From Mariniblastus sp964414815 (lineage in GTDB: Bacteria > Planctomycetota > Planctomycetia > Pirellulales > Pirellulaceae), in NCBI GenBank assembly GCA_964414815.1, contig CAYPXY010000017.1, forward strand, positions 13,410 through 77,409: a stretch of DNA of 64,000 nt, in the 5' to 3' direction. The notes beneath the pieces were generated by a model, which made no database searches, was not told where the DNA came from, and saw only the letters and a list, made by a program, of their open reading frames with translations. Both the position numbers and the translations under genes were made by a program. This document shows positions 8,089 through 17,394 of the stretch, in pieces (within the stretch, counting starts at the first letter, position 1; each line of letters opens with the position of its first letter).

Positions 8089-9532
8089 TTAATCGGTGCA
8101 GGATTTCATCGCCGATCACGCCGATCAGAATGACGGCCCCGATGATCGAAAACTCCAGTTCATCCGGAATTTTCAACAGGATAATCGCGTTGTTGAGTGT
8201 CTGCATCAATGCCGTTCCGATCACGACGCCCAAAATGCTTCCCTCGCCACCTCGCAAACTACACCCCCCCAACACGGCCGCCGCGATCGCGTAAAGCTCG
8301 AAAAAATTTCCGAACGCCGAAGGAGAAATCGATGCTGAATCGAGCGCGTGCATCATTCCCCCCAACCCTACCATCAACGCGCAAAACAAGTAGGCGAATG
8401 TCACGACCCGCGCTGTGTTGATGCCGGAATATCGGGCCGCTTCGATGTTGCGGCCGACGGCCATCAGATGGCGGCCCCACACCGTCAGATTCAACAGCAC
8501 CAGTGCGACGATGACAAAAAATGCGAACAGAAAAAATGAATACGGGATTCCGAATGATTGCCCCTCGACTCCCTGCCACAACAGCCATCGACCGGTACTG
8601 ATTTTTCCGATGGTCTCTGCATGTTCCGCATAGCCCACCGTCTGGTCCTGGGTCAACCAGCGGGCAATGCCGCGATAGATCATCAACCCGCACAAGGTGA
8701 CGACAAACGGCTGAAGATGCACGCGGGTAATCAGCAGTCCGTGAATCAGGCCGATCAGCAGCGAAATGCCCAGCACACTGGCAATCGCCATCGGCAGCGG
8801 CATCAATGGCTTGCGACGGATCGGCACGGCTTGCCAGGATTCACTGATCCCGGTAATCGCCTCGGTCAAAAGGGTGCTTTCCGTGTCATTGATATTCTCC
8901 ACCGTTCGCTCGCGTGGCGTCCCACCCGTGGAAACGAATAGCACTCGATCCTGGGCGCGAAGCCGGGGAAACCCGAGACCGAACGTGACTTCCTTTTCAT
9001 TCGCCGACTGGATGGGAAAAGCGCGGCAAACCTTGGCCAGCGGTTTCCGGTCGGAACTTGTTTCACTTCCCCTCAGTTCGCCACTGACCGTCAGTTGCGA
9101 CTGCGAATCTTCAAGGTCGAGAATCGATTCGATTTTGAGCAGCGCCTTGTTTCGCCGGTCCTTGTCGAACCAGAGGTAATCTCCCTTTGAAAATCCGTGT
9201 CCCTGACTGACATAAATCGACTTGGTGGCCGAATCCATTTGCCAAACCGGTGCCGTTCCCATGGGGACATAGTCAACCTTCAGGAACAAGCCCAGCAGAC
9301 AGGCCGCCAGACAGACGAGTGAGCCGATGGACAGGTCGATCCCGCTTGAGATAATCACGAACGCGACACCGATTCCGAGAATCCCGTACAGCGCCGTTCG
9401 CCGCATCAGATTCTCGATGTTCGCGGACTGCAAAAATTTTTCCGGCACAAACAGCGCCAGAAACACCCATAGACCGCCCAGCAACAGTGTGATTCCCAGT
9501 ATCTTGACCAGTCCAGCAAGTTTATCATTCAT
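8072..9532 (-). CDS. sugar-type ABC transporter permease (RbsC-like) with large insertion
   Basis: A 486-residue membrane protein of the ribose/xylose permease family, which is normally about 320 residues. Recognisable parts are LYGILGIGVAFVIISSGID and LSIGSLVCL at the N-terminus, VTLCGLMIYRGIARW mid-protein, AVGRNIEAARYSGI, and AAAVLGGCSLRGGEGSILG near the C-terminus. Residues ~86-243, between an early membrane span and MAIASVLGISLLIGLIHG, form a polar insertion with beta-rich, repeated-looking motifs (SKGDYLWFDK, RAQDRVLFVS). From its place in the topology it probably faces outward. No ATPase or binding-protein gene lies beside it, so partners are encoded elsewhere. The start at 9532 has GAGG upstream. 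The gene ends 17 nt from the convergent four-helix-bundle gene, inside the right repeat arm. Confidence 0.85.
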   Translation of the reverse strand: MNDKLAGLVKILGITLLLGGLWVFLALFVPEKFLQSANIENLMRRTALYGILGIGVAFVIISSGIDLSIGSLVCLAACLLGLFLKVDYVPMGTAPVWQMDSATKSIYVSQGHGFSKGDYLWFDKDRRNKALLKIESILDLEDSQSQLTVSGELRGSETSSDRKPLAKVCRAFPIQSANEKEVTFGLGFPRLRAQDRVLFVSTGGTPRERTVENINDTESTLLTEAITGISESWQAVPIRRKPLMPLPMAIASVLGISLLIGLIHGLLITRVHLQPFVVTLCGLMIYRGIARWLTQDQTVGYAEHAETIGKISTGRWLLWQGVEGQSFGIPYSFFLFAFFVIVALVLLNLTVWGRHLMAVGRNIEAARYSGINTARVVTFAYLFCALMVGLGGMMHALDSASISPSAFGNFFELYAIAAAVLGGCSLRGGEGSILGVVIGTALMQTLNNAIILLKIPDELEFSIIGAVILIGVIGDEILHRLRRDEG

Positions 9533-9588
9533 TCGGTTACCTCGATTTTGTGCCAGACGATCTTTGTAACCGTTTCAGGACCGGATGG

Positions 9589-10923
9589 CTACCGCAACTT
9601 CGAGGCGCCCGCGTTGACGACTTCGCCACAATGACGGCCGGTGAGTGCAGCGAAGGCGACGGTGGTGAATACGATGGCAAAGGCTCCCATCATCGACGTG
9701 AGAATGAAAAACGGAAACCAAGGCACCATCATCAACAGACCGCCTAGAAAGCCGAGGAACGCCAACCCCGTCACTGACTTGTAGAAGTCTCCCCACTTCA
9801 CCATCTCCCTTTTGAAATTCTGGAAAGCATCCACCGCAATAATGCTCAGCGGGTTTTCACTGTACCAGGCTGACAGCAGAAGCAACGGAGCAATAAAAAA
9901 CTGAAACGGCAGCACAAATGGGAACATGCCAGGAATCGGCAATAGGGGAAGCCCGGCGATGAAAAAGCCGAATCCAAAAACCCAAAAGGTGCTGTTCAGT
10001 TCAGCAAGGCTGCCAATCTTCCAGGAAGACACTCGAGTATTCCCCGATGCTGTTTCGCGAAACACATATCCACACAACAGGTACAACAACGCCGTCCCCA
10101 ACAAAAATGGCAACGCTCCCGCCCCGATCCAAATCAGCCAATCATAAAGCCGCTCGCCGAAGGAGGCCTCGCCTGCAACACGACTAGCGCGGTTTGCAAG
10201 ATAGTGCATCAGCCCATTGCTTCCTCCCAACAACAGGGTTGTAAATACGAACCGTCCTATCAAACCTTCACTGGAGAAAACCTGATGAAGCAGCGATCCC
10301 GTAGTCCCGTCGTCTTCATCCAGTGAGACTTCGGGCATTGGTTTGGCGGGAGACGTACGGGTGAAATCACCCGTTGGCTCCGAGTCCGGCTGATTTACAG
10401 GGCTGGCTTGACGACGCTTTTTCAAGGGTTTGGAAACCGTGTGACGCTCTTCCAGACGGCGGCGAGCTGCTTCATAGCGCTCACGCCGGGTCATTTTCTT
10501 CGTTGCCAGTTGGTCATCGTCATCTGAAGCAGGAGCAGGAATCGATGACGACCTACCTTCGGTGACAGGCCCGTCATGGGCGGGGTGCATGGATTGTCCC
10601 GCGACTCCTGTTGCGGCTGAAACGGGCTGCACTTCATGAGAAGCGCGACTTTCGGCTTCCGTTTCTTCATCCAGCAGCGGAGCCAGTTTCATGATCTCAT
10701 CGTCGTCCGCATCCTGCCCATCCTTGGAAGACGGATCCAGTCGAGTATCTCGAGCGCTCAAGCGTTGCCGATTCGACGAACGGACCAACCGTTCATTTAC
10801 GACGCTGACCTTGGAGTAACATACGGGGCATTGAATGTCCGTATCCATTTTCGACGAATCCGTGTGGATCAACGAATCGCATATCCTGCACTTGACGGAA
10901 ACAAAATCCTGCGATGGGGACAT
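9589..10923 (-). CDS. zinc-ribbon multi-pass membrane protein of unknown function
   Basis: I do not recognise a named family. The first ~40 residues hold a zinc-ribbon pattern, CRIC (12-15) and CPVC (32-35). Residues ~50-215 are polar and low in complexity, rich in Ser, Asp and Glu, with a basic stretch (KKMTRRERYEAARRRLEER). From ~215 on there are several hydrophobic spans, including FVFTTLLLGGSNGLMHYL, IGAGALPFLLGTALLYLLC and FVLPFQFFIAPLLLLSAW. Such ribbon-linker-membrane proteins are common in planctomycetes. The start codon lies 2 nt after the der stop, so it is cotranscribed with der. The zinc ribbon is presumably cytoplasmic. Confidence 0.75.
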   Translation of the reverse strand: MSPSQDFVSVKCRICDSLIHTDSSKMDTDIQCPVCYSKVSVVNERLVRSSNRQRLSARDTRLDPSSKDGQDADDDEIMKLAPLLDEETEAESRASHEVQPVSAATGVAGQSMHPAHDGPVTEGRSSSIPAPASDDDDQLATKKMTRRERYEAARRRLEERHTVSKPLKKRRQASPVNQPDSEPTGDFTRTSPAKPMPEVSLDEDDGTTGSLLHQVFSSEGLIGRFVFTTLLLGGSNGLMHYLANRASRVAGEASFGERLYDWLIWIGAGALPFLLGTALLYLLCGYVFRETASGNTRVSSWKIGSLAELNSTFWVFGFGFFIAGLPLLPIPGMFPFVLPFQFFIAPLLLLSAWYSENPLSIIAVDAFQNFKREMVKWGDFYKSVTGLAFLGFLGGLLMMVPWFPFFILTSMMGAFAIVFTTVAFAALTGRHCGEVVNAGASKLR

Positions 10924-10925
10924 AT

Positions 10926-12287
10926 CTATGGGATCGATTCTTCAATCGATTCGTTCGAGTCGGTCGATGTCCGGCTTTCCAGCACCAGGCGTATGGGGAC
11001 TTCACCAAAATCCAATGAATCATAAAGCACTCCCAACAAATACTTGCGATACGATGGATCAAACGCTTCGGGGTCGTTGCACTTGAACACAATCGTCGGA
11101 GGCTGAGTGGAAATCTGGGTCGCATAGTAAATCTTGGGACGCCGTTTGTTGCTGGACATCGGAGGAGGATGTTTGACCAGCGCCTGTTTGACCAGCCGGT
11201 TCAACTGTGGAGTCGGAATCCGTGAGCAGGCTTGCTTGTGCAACATTTGGGCATGGTTGAGCAAACGTTTGCAGTTCTGTCCGGTTTTGCCCGTCACAAA
11301 CGCGATGGGCGCATTCCAGAGCGACGGGAACTGCTCGCGCAGGTACTCCGCCCAGCGATCGGTCGGCATGTGCTCGGCCATCAAATCCCATTTATTGACT
11401 ACCAAGATACACGGCTTGTAGTTGCGCTCGATATAGCCGACCAACTGGCGGTCCACCTTGCTGATCCGCTTGCTCGCGTCGAACATCATCAACACGACAT
11501 CTGCGTGGCGAATCGAGCGATGGGCACGATGCATTCCATAGAAATCAATGTCGGTTCGAACCGAGCGACCACGCCGCAAGCCTGGAGTATCAATCGCCAC
11601 CATCGTTTTCCCGTCGACTTCAATCCGGACATCGACGCTATCGCGGGTCGTGCCTTCGACTTCGCTGACGATCATCCGTTCCGTTTGAGCCAGCGTATTG
11701 ACCAGCGTACTCTTGCCGACGTTCCTGCGACCGACAATGGCGAATTTCATTTCGGGCGGTTCGGTTTCCTTTTCGGAAACCTCGGTCTCCGGCGGAAGGT
11801 GTTCGAGAATGTGTTCCAGCAAACCCGACTTGCGGCGATTGTTCTTTGCACTGACGCAGATCACGTCCCCCAGCCCCAGCGAATAAAAATCGTTGGCTGC
11901 CAATTCCCAGTTCTCACCATCACATTTGTTGGCGACCACCAGGATCGGCTTGTGGAGGCTTCGCAGCCGCGCCGCGATCGACTGGTCGAGCGCCGTCACA
12001 CCGTCTTTGACATCCACCACGAACAACAGCAATGACGCTCCCTGGATACCGATTTCGATCTGGGTATTGATTTCAGCATCGAGATCATCGACATCATTGA
12101 TTCCGATCCCACCGGTGTCCACGATTTCGAAGTACCGCTCGTCTTCATGCAGCATGAAGGTCATCCGGTCGCGCGTCACGCCCGCGATGTCTTCGACGAT
12201 GGCCAGCCTTCGCCCCGCCAGCCAATTGAAGATGCTGGACTTTCCGACATTCGGGCGACCGACGATGGATACTTGCTGGAGGGACAT
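10926..12287 (-). CDS. der: ribosome-assembly GTPase Der (EngA)
   Basis: Tandem-GTPase protein needed for 50S subunit maturation. It has two G domains in series: the first with GRPNVGKSS at residue ~8, DTGG and NKCD; the second with GRRNVGKST near 188, DTPG and NKWD. A C-terminal KH-like domain follows (PPTIVFKCNDPEAFDPSYRKYLLGVL), as expected for EngA. Length (453) is normal. It is the first gene of a unit with the zinc-ribbon membrane protein. It is divergent from the uracil-DNA glycosylase gene across ~118 nt that should hold both promoters. Confidence 0.97.
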   Translation of the reverse strand: MSLQQVSIVGRPNVGKSSIFNWLAGRRLAIVEDIAGVTRDRMTFMLHEDERYFEIVDTGGIGINDVDDLDAEINTQIEIGIQGASLLLFVVDVKDGVTALDQSIAARLRSLHKPILVVANKCDGENWELAANDFYSLGLGDVICVSAKNNRRKSGLLEHILEHLPPETEVSEKETEPPEMKFAIVGRRNVGKSTLVNTLAQTERMIVSEVEGTTRDSVDVRIEVDGKTMVAIDTPGLRRGRSVRTDIDFYGMHRAHRSIRHADVVLMMFDASKRISKVDRQLVGYIERNYKPCILVVNKWDLMAEHMPTDRWAEYLREQFPSLWNAPIAFVTGKTGQNCKRLLNHAQMLHKQACSRIPTPQLNRLVKQALVKHPPPMSSNKRRPKIYYATQISTQPPTIVFKCNDPEAFDPSYRKYLLGVLYDSLDFGEVPIRLVLESRTSTDSNESIEESIP

Positions 12288-12405
12288 TTTTCTGGGGGTA
12301 GTCTTTCGCTGGTAGTTTTTCTTTAATCTGTTATTCTATTCGAGCCGGAGGCATTGATAAAGGACAAATCATTTTATCGCGATATTGCTCAATTGCGTAA
12401 ATTCC

Positions 12406-13395
12406 ATGAAAGAAATGTTACTTCCTGACGCTTCGGCGCATGATCACCCTGGTTCGTTGGATCTGACGACGGCAGCCCGGCAATATCTGGCTGGACTGAA
12501 GCGCTCCGGAGTGGAAACACTGCCATCGAGTGACGGCCGTCACACCGAGGCGTTAGAAACGTTGCTCCAGCCTTTGTTCCAGCCGATGAGTGGCATGTCC
12601 AAAGAGTCGGTGGAACGCGAACCCGCGACGGCCCAACCAGCGTTAGTCCCGCCAACTCTGTCGCAGCCAAAATCTTCCGTCGCCGAATCAGCCGTTCCCT
12701 ATCAGGTGCCAGCCCAACTTTTGCCGTCCGATCCCATTTCAAGGCGTCCCCAGGCCCAACCCTCCGATATCGGACCAGGGCAGGGCGTGGATACATCGGA
12801 CTATCCCGAATCGCTTCCCTTGGCTCAGCGCCGAACGGAGTTGACTCAGATCGCTGACACCGTCGGCCAATGTAGGCGGTGCAGCGAGCTGGCTCAGTGC
12901 CGCACCCGAACCGTCTTTGGAGTCGGTAACATCGCCCCCCGGCTGGTCTTTCTTGGAGAAGCCCCCGGTGCCGATGAAGATCGGGCAGGGGAACCCTTTG
13001 TCGGAGCCGCCGGCCAGTTGCTGAACAAAATCATCGCGGCCTGCGGCATGAAGCGGGAAGACGTGTACATCCTCAACACCATCAAGTGCCGTCCGCCGGG
13101 GAACCGGAATCCGGACCTGTCCGAACTGGAAAACTGCTGGGAGTACACCCGGCGACAGATCGAGATCCTGAGGCCGGAATTTATCTGCTGCCTGGGGCTG
13201 ATTGCCACCAAACAGCTTCTCAAAACCACCCTCCCGCTGGGACGATTACGCCAAAAGTTCCACTCCTACCGGGGCAGCCGGGTGGTGGTGACGTATCATC
13301 CGGCCTATCTGTTACGAACCGAATCGGCCAAGAAACACGTCTGGGACGACATGAAAATGCTGCTCAAAGAAATGGGCATCGATCTGACGAAGTAG
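12406..13395 (+). CDS. uracil-DNA glycosylase, family 4 (Fe-S type)
   Basis: Removes uracil from DNA. The catalytic domain starts near residue 150 with the cluster cysteines CRRCSELAQC. It then has the active-site loop GEAPGADEDRAGEPFVG, NTIKCRPPGNRNP, CCLGLIATKQLL with a further cluster cysteine, and the C-terminal motif VVVTYHPAYLLR. The first ~145 residues are a Pro/Ser/Gln-rich extension with low similarity to anything I recognise; such tails are frequent in this family. I chose ATG 12406. The frame also opens at TTG 12385, and ATG 12415 is possible. No clear ribosome-binding site helps to choose. Confidence 0.92.
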   Translation: MKEMLLPDASAHDHPGSLDLTTAARQYLAGLKRSGVETLPSSDGRHTEALETLLQPLFQPMSGMSKESVEREPATAQPALVPPTLSQPKSSVAESAVPYQVPAQLLPSDPISRRPQAQPSDIGPGQGVDTSDYPESLPLAQRRTELTQIADTVGQCRRCSELAQCRTRTVFGVGNIAPRLVFLGEAPGADEDRAGEPFVGAAGQLLNKIIAACGMKREDVYILNTIKCRPPGNRNPDLSELENCWEYTRRQIEILRPEFICCLGLIATKQLLKTTLPLGRLRQKFHSYRGSRVVVTYHPAYLLRTESAKKHVWDDMKMLLKEMGIDLTK

Positions 13396-13630
13396 AGAAA
13401 CGGGAACGTCAAAACTGCTACTTTCGGCCCCAAGAGGCAAATTTGAGACGTTTACAACGCAAAAAGCCGAAATTCCTTGCCAATCCAACATTCGCCAATT
13501 AGGATTGGGTCTGGAACAATTTATCGACAGAACCTGTGCGGGGCCCTGAATGCAAGGCCGCAGGTTATGGTTCGATTAAAATATCAACTCTAGAATTCGC
13601 CTGAACGGGGCATCTGTTGGGAGAACCAAA
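13396..13630. other. intergenic region, no gene seen
   Basis: The 235 nt between the glycosylase gene and the next secreted-protein gene hold no convincing ORF or strong hairpin. A promoter for the downstream gene is expected here, but I could not identify one with confidence. Confidence 0.5.
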
Positions 13631-15031
13631 ATGGTTTGTGGTTTTGTACGAAATTGGTTTGTAGTTTTGATGGCCTTGCTGGCGACGATGTCTGCCAGTT
13701 CGATTGCATTTGCCCAGGACGATGGAGATGATGACGAGATTACGACCGGAGGAGTCGAAATCAATGCCGAGGGCGTCTTGTCAAAACGGGCGATTCTCGA
13801 TCCCACCGGTGCGCTGAATCGTCAGCGATGGGAGGCCGCCAAGGCCAGCCTGAATCAGGACTTGAAGCAGCCGAGCAACCTCCGCTGTGTTTCGCTCAAT
13901 CGCCTGGAAGCCGAAATCGCCAAGCTGACTCAAGCTGGAAAGCCGATCCCGAATGACATGAAATACCTGGCGGGGCTGACCCGAATCACTCATGTCTTCT
14001 ACTATCCTGAAACCAATGACATCGTCATCGCCGGTCCCGCAGAAGGATACTTTGTTACCACCTCCAACTACGTGGTTGGCATTGAAACGGGTCGATCCGT
14101 TCTACAACTTCAGGACATGGTGGTGGCACTGCGAGCATTTTCTCCCAAGAATCAAAACGTCAAAGTTTTATCCTGCTCGATTGATCCGACTCCGGAAGGA
14201 ATCGTCAATCTGAAAAAAGCCGAATCGCTTGTCAAACAAAACAACTGGAGCCCGGCAGATCCTCGAATCATCCCGCTGTTCAAGGAAGCACTGGGTATGC
14301 AGCAGATCACCATCAACGGTGTTTCTCCCAAAACCAATTTTGCCCGCGTGATGGTCGAAGCCGACTACCGAATGAAGCTGATCGGAATTGGCCTGGAGCG
14401 CCCTGCGGTTAAGATGACGACGTTCGCGGACAAAGTGACTCCCACCATGATGTCAAGAAATTCGCTGATGCGATGGTTTTTCCAGCCGGAATACGATTGT
14501 GTCACCATCAGCCAATCCGGGGACGCGATTCAGTTCACCGGCAGTGGTGTCAAACTCGTCGGTGAAGATGAACGCGTCAATCAGAGTGGTGACCGCAAGA
14601 ATACCGGTGGTGCCAATCCGGCCAGCAAGGCGTATACCACGTCCTTCACGAAAGTCTATGACCAACTGGCCGCCGTCGATCCTGTGTGGAACGAACTACG
14701 AAACGTAATGGATTTGTCGATCGCAGCCGCCTTTATTCAGAAATACGACCTTTACGGTAAAGCCAACTGGAGCATGGACCTGTTTGGGGATGAGTCGAAG
14801 TTTCGAACGGAGATCAGCCACTCTCCAACCTATGTAGCCCCCGTGGCCAATGCCCTGGTTCGAGGCAGCACCTTGATGACTCCGATTGCAGGAGGGGTGG
14901 CGGTTCAGCCACGAGTCGCGCTCAATACAGATCGCATGAAGCAAGACAAAGACGGCACCATTGCGGCCACCAAATCTGGCCAAAACGAAAAATTGCTAAA
15001 CCTTCGTGAAGGTCAGTGGTGGTGGGATTAA
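13631..15031 (+). CDS. secreted DUF1598-like planctomycete protein
   Basis: A 466-residue protein with a classical signal peptide: a basic start, hydrophobic core VVLMALLATMSASSIAFA, and probable cleavage at AFA-Q near residue 28. The mature part has CVSLNRLEAEIAKL, MKYLAGLTRITHVFYYPE and IVIAGPAEGYFV, a pattern I associate with the DUF1598 family of planctomycetes, whose function is unknown. It is exported, soluble and without a membrane anchor. It stands alone on the plus strand and converges on the kinase gene, 22 nt away. The DUF assignment is from memory of the family and is less certain than the secretion call. Confidence 0.75.
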   Translation: MVCGFVRNWFVVLMALLATMSASSIAFAQDDGDDDEITTGGVEINAEGVLSKRAILDPTGALNRQRWEAAKASLNQDLKQPSNLRCVSLNRLEAEIAKLTQAGKPIPNDMKYLAGLTRITHVFYYPETNDIVIAGPAEGYFVTTSNYVVGIETGRSVLQLQDMVVALRAFSPKNQNVKVLSCSIDPTPEGIVNLKKAESLVKQNNWSPADPRIIPLFKEALGMQQITINGVSPKTNFARVMVEADYRMKLIGIGLERPAVKMTTFADKVTPTMMSRNSLMRWFFQPEYDCVTISQSGDAIQFTGSGVKLVGEDERVNQSGDRKNTGGANPASKAYTTSFTKVYDQLAAVDPVWNELRNVMDLSIAAAFIQKYDLYGKANWSMDLFGDESKFRTEISHSPTYVAPVANALVRGSTLMTPIAGGVAVQPRVALNTDRMKQDKDGTIAATKSGQNEKLLNLREGQWWWD

Positions 15032-15053
15032 CGTAGAACGGATTGATTTCCTT

Positions 15054-16886
15054 CTACAAGGATTCATCGCCGGGCAGGTGGGAGGCAACCATCCGCCTGG
15101 CGAACTCCATCAGCTCAGCCGCTTCGCGGCCTTCCGGTGAGTCGTCCCATTTTTCATCACCGTACAGCTCAATCAGTGACTGGTAACGTTCCATCGCAAT
15201 CGAATCGGGCTCTTCTTTAGCCGATTCGATTGCTTTTTTTATGAACTGCAACTGATTGACCAGTTCTGTTTTGGCTTCCGTGATATATTGATGCTGGAAA
15301 TATCGAGCAGCTTCCAGACACCGCTGGTCGTCATCACTGAGCCCATCGACGCCCTGATAAACCGAGATGAACGCCCCCAGTTTTGCCGCGACCGACTGTT
15401 TGTCGGCACCGGGTCGGGATAGCATCTCGACAAACTGCTTTTCCACTTCACTCAGTTTTTCGTCGTTGGTCAGTCGTGATCGCGCTGACAGTTTATTGTA
15501 CAGACTATTGAAACGGCGATCATCTTCGGCTTCCTGCTTTAGCTTTCTTACTTCATCGACGCGCGAATCATCGCCATAGTGAGCCAAAAATTTGTCTGCC
15601 AGCTCGATGACTTGGGCCGAGTTTTTTCCTTTTGATTCCAGCTCGACGATCAAATCATCGGCAGGGAGCGGACGATACGCATTCATAATCCCCCAAGTCG
15701 CCAACCCAATGACTCCCAAGAGCGCCGCAACCACCCACCAAACGCTGGCTGAAGACGAACGGCCGTCTTCCTGGTCGAGCGATTGAGCCTGGCGAATGTG
15801 GTCAGTGACCGTGCTGTAGTAATCGACCATGCGCGTCGATTTAGCCTTTTCCGCTTCAAACGCCTCAGTCTTGGCCTGCAAAGCTGGATTCGTAGTCGCA
15901 GAACCCGTTTTCCGCGATTTAGATCCACTGACTGGACTACCTCCCTGCCGAATCTCTTTTCCCGTGTCCGGCAAAGTCATCTCATCACTCGAGAGACCAG
16001 AACTAAAAGTGTCAAACTCCCCAGGCAGGGACACTTCCTCTGTTTTCTCACGGCTCGACTCGAGCAACTCGGTTTCAACCTCTTCGATACGATGCAGTAA
16101 TGCCTGCGCGGTGGGGATTCGTTGATCGGGCTGCTTTGCCATTAACTTCTGAATCAGCAAATCCAATTGCGGTGGGACATTGGAAGCGATGGAACTGACC
16201 GGCGGAGCGGGGACGCGGGTCAGTTGCCGTAAGGATTCCTCGAAAGAGTTCGACGAGAAGGGGGGCTTGCCAGCCAGCAACGTGTAGAGAACCGTGCCCA
16301 GGCTGTACAAGTCGCTTTTGACGGTTGCCGGCTGTCCCTTGGCTTGTTCGGGACTCATGAAATCCATCGTTCCCAATAGATTGTCACCGGTGATCTGGGC
16401 CGCACCAAACCGCTTGGCAATCCCGAAATCAGTAATCTTGACTTCTCCAATCGTCCCCTCTGCGTCGATAGGAACGAGCAGGTTTCCGGGTTTCAGGTCG
16501 CGATGAATAACACCTCGGTCGTGGGCATGCCGTAGCCCCCTGGCAACCTGTTTTGCAATCGTCAAAGTCTCCAGCCAGTCGAAATGATGGCCGGTCTTCT
16601 GAAGCTGAAACAGGCTGCTGCCCTCGACGAGCTCCATCGCAAAATAGAGCGTCCCCATCTCCTGACCGAAACTAATAATCCGGACGACATTGGGATGATC
16701 CAGCTTGATCAAGGCACGGATTTCAGACTCAAATCGAGTACGAAAATGCTGTTGGTCACTGAAATTTTCAAGCAAAATTTTAACCGCATGGATTTCCCCC
16801 GTTTCCCGGTGTTGCGCCCGGTAAACCGACCCCATGCCTCCGCGGCCAATCACCTTCAACAAGTCATAAGGTCCTAGCTTGTCCAC
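15054..16886 (-). CDS. transmembrane serine/threonine protein kinase (Hanks type)
   Basis: A 610-residue kinase. The cytoplasmic catalytic domain has the Gly-rich loop GRGGMGSVYRA (14-24), lysine 36 in AVKIL, the catalytic loop HRDLKPGN (128-135), DFG (153-155) and the MSPEQ activation segment end. A polar juxtamembrane linker, one membrane span (about 383-403, WWVVAALLGVIGLATWGIM) and a ~200-residue helical extracytoplasmic domain follow. The domain carries many Lys/Glu helices and no PASTA repeats. I chose the GTG at 16886, with GGGGA upstream, 16 nt after the rpiB stop; an ATG at 16964 would overlap rpiB by 62 nt. The sensor input is unknown. Confidence 0.9.
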   Translation of the reverse strand: MDKLGPYDLLKVIGRGGMGSVYRAQHRETGEIHAVKILLENFSDQQHFRTRFESEIRALIKLDHPNVVRIISFGQEMGTLYFAMELVEGSSLFQLQKTGHHFDWLETLTIAKQVARGLRHAHDRGVIHRDLKPGNLLVPIDAEGTIGEVKITDFGIAKRFGAAQITGDNLLGTMDFMSPEQAKGQPATVKSDLYSLGTVLYTLLAGKPPFSSNSFEESLRQLTRVPAPPVSSIASNVPPQLDLLIQKLMAKQPDQRIPTAQALLHRIEEVETELLESSREKTEEVSLPGEFDTFSSGLSSDEMTLPDTGKEIRQGGSPVSGSKSRKTGSATTNPALQAKTEAFEAEKAKSTRMVDYYSTVTDHIRQAQSLDQEDGRSSSASVWWVVAALLGVIGLATWGIMNAYRPLPADDLIVELESKGKNSAQVIELADKFLAHYGDDSRVDEVRKLKQEAEDDRRFNSLYNKLSARSRLTNDEKLSEVEKQFVEMLSRPGADKQSVAAKLGAFISVYQGVDGLSDDDQRCLEAARYFQHQYITEAKTELVNQLQFIKKAIESAKEEPDSIAMERYQSLIELYGDEKWDDSPEGREAAELMEFARRMVASHLPGDESL

Positions 16887-16902
16887 ATTATGTTCCCCGT
16901 CG

Positions 16903-17361
16903 TTAAACGCTTCTCTCGAGCGAACTAATCTTGGACACCCGGTTGGCGTGCCGGCCACCTTCAAAATTGGTTTCCAGCCAGAGCTTTACCCATCGATGGT
17001 ATTCTGCTTCCGAAAATCGCTCGGCGCTGAGGCAAAGAATATTGGCGTCGTTGTGCTGACGGCTCAACCGAACCGAATCTTCATCCCAGCAAACGGCCGC
17101 CCGAATTCCGTCGATTTTGTTGGCCGCAATGCAGACGCCAATCCCTGTACCGCACAACAGAACGCCCCGATCGGCTTCACCCGATGCCACTGTTTCAGCG
17201 ACTTCCCGGGCGATATCCGGATAGTCGACACTTTCGGTTGAAAACGTTCCACAATCGACCGGCGTATGGCCGGCCGCCGCGATGCCGTCGGCCACCATTT
17301 TCCGCTGGGCCACCCCACGATGGTCCGAACCGATCGCTACTTTCATCATCAATACATTCAT
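16903..17361 (-). CDS. rpiB: ribose-5-phosphate isomerase B
   Basis: Interconverts ribose 5-phosphate and ribulose 5-phosphate in the pentose phosphate pathway. Signature segments are MKVAIGSDHRG at the N-terminus, LLCGTGIGVCIAANKI with the catalytic Cys, and the phosphate-binding RQHNDANILCLSAE. Length (152) is typical. The ATG at 17361 follows GGAGGGAA at ideal spacing. It is the middle gene of a set TsaC/phosphatase fusion - rpiB - kinase. The order resembles ywlC-ywlE-ywlF of Bacillus subtilis, where ywlF is rpiB. Confidence 0.95.
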   Translation of the reverse strand: MNVLMMKVAIGSDHRGVAQRKMVADGIAAAGHTPVDCGTFSTESVDYPDIAREVAETVASGEADRGVLLCGTGIGVCIAANKIDGIRAAVCWDEDSVRLSRQHNDANILCLSAERFSEAEYHRWVKLWLETNFEGGRHANRVSKISSLERSV

Positions 17362-17394
17362 GATTTCCCTCCGATGTTCTGGACCCAGATCTGT

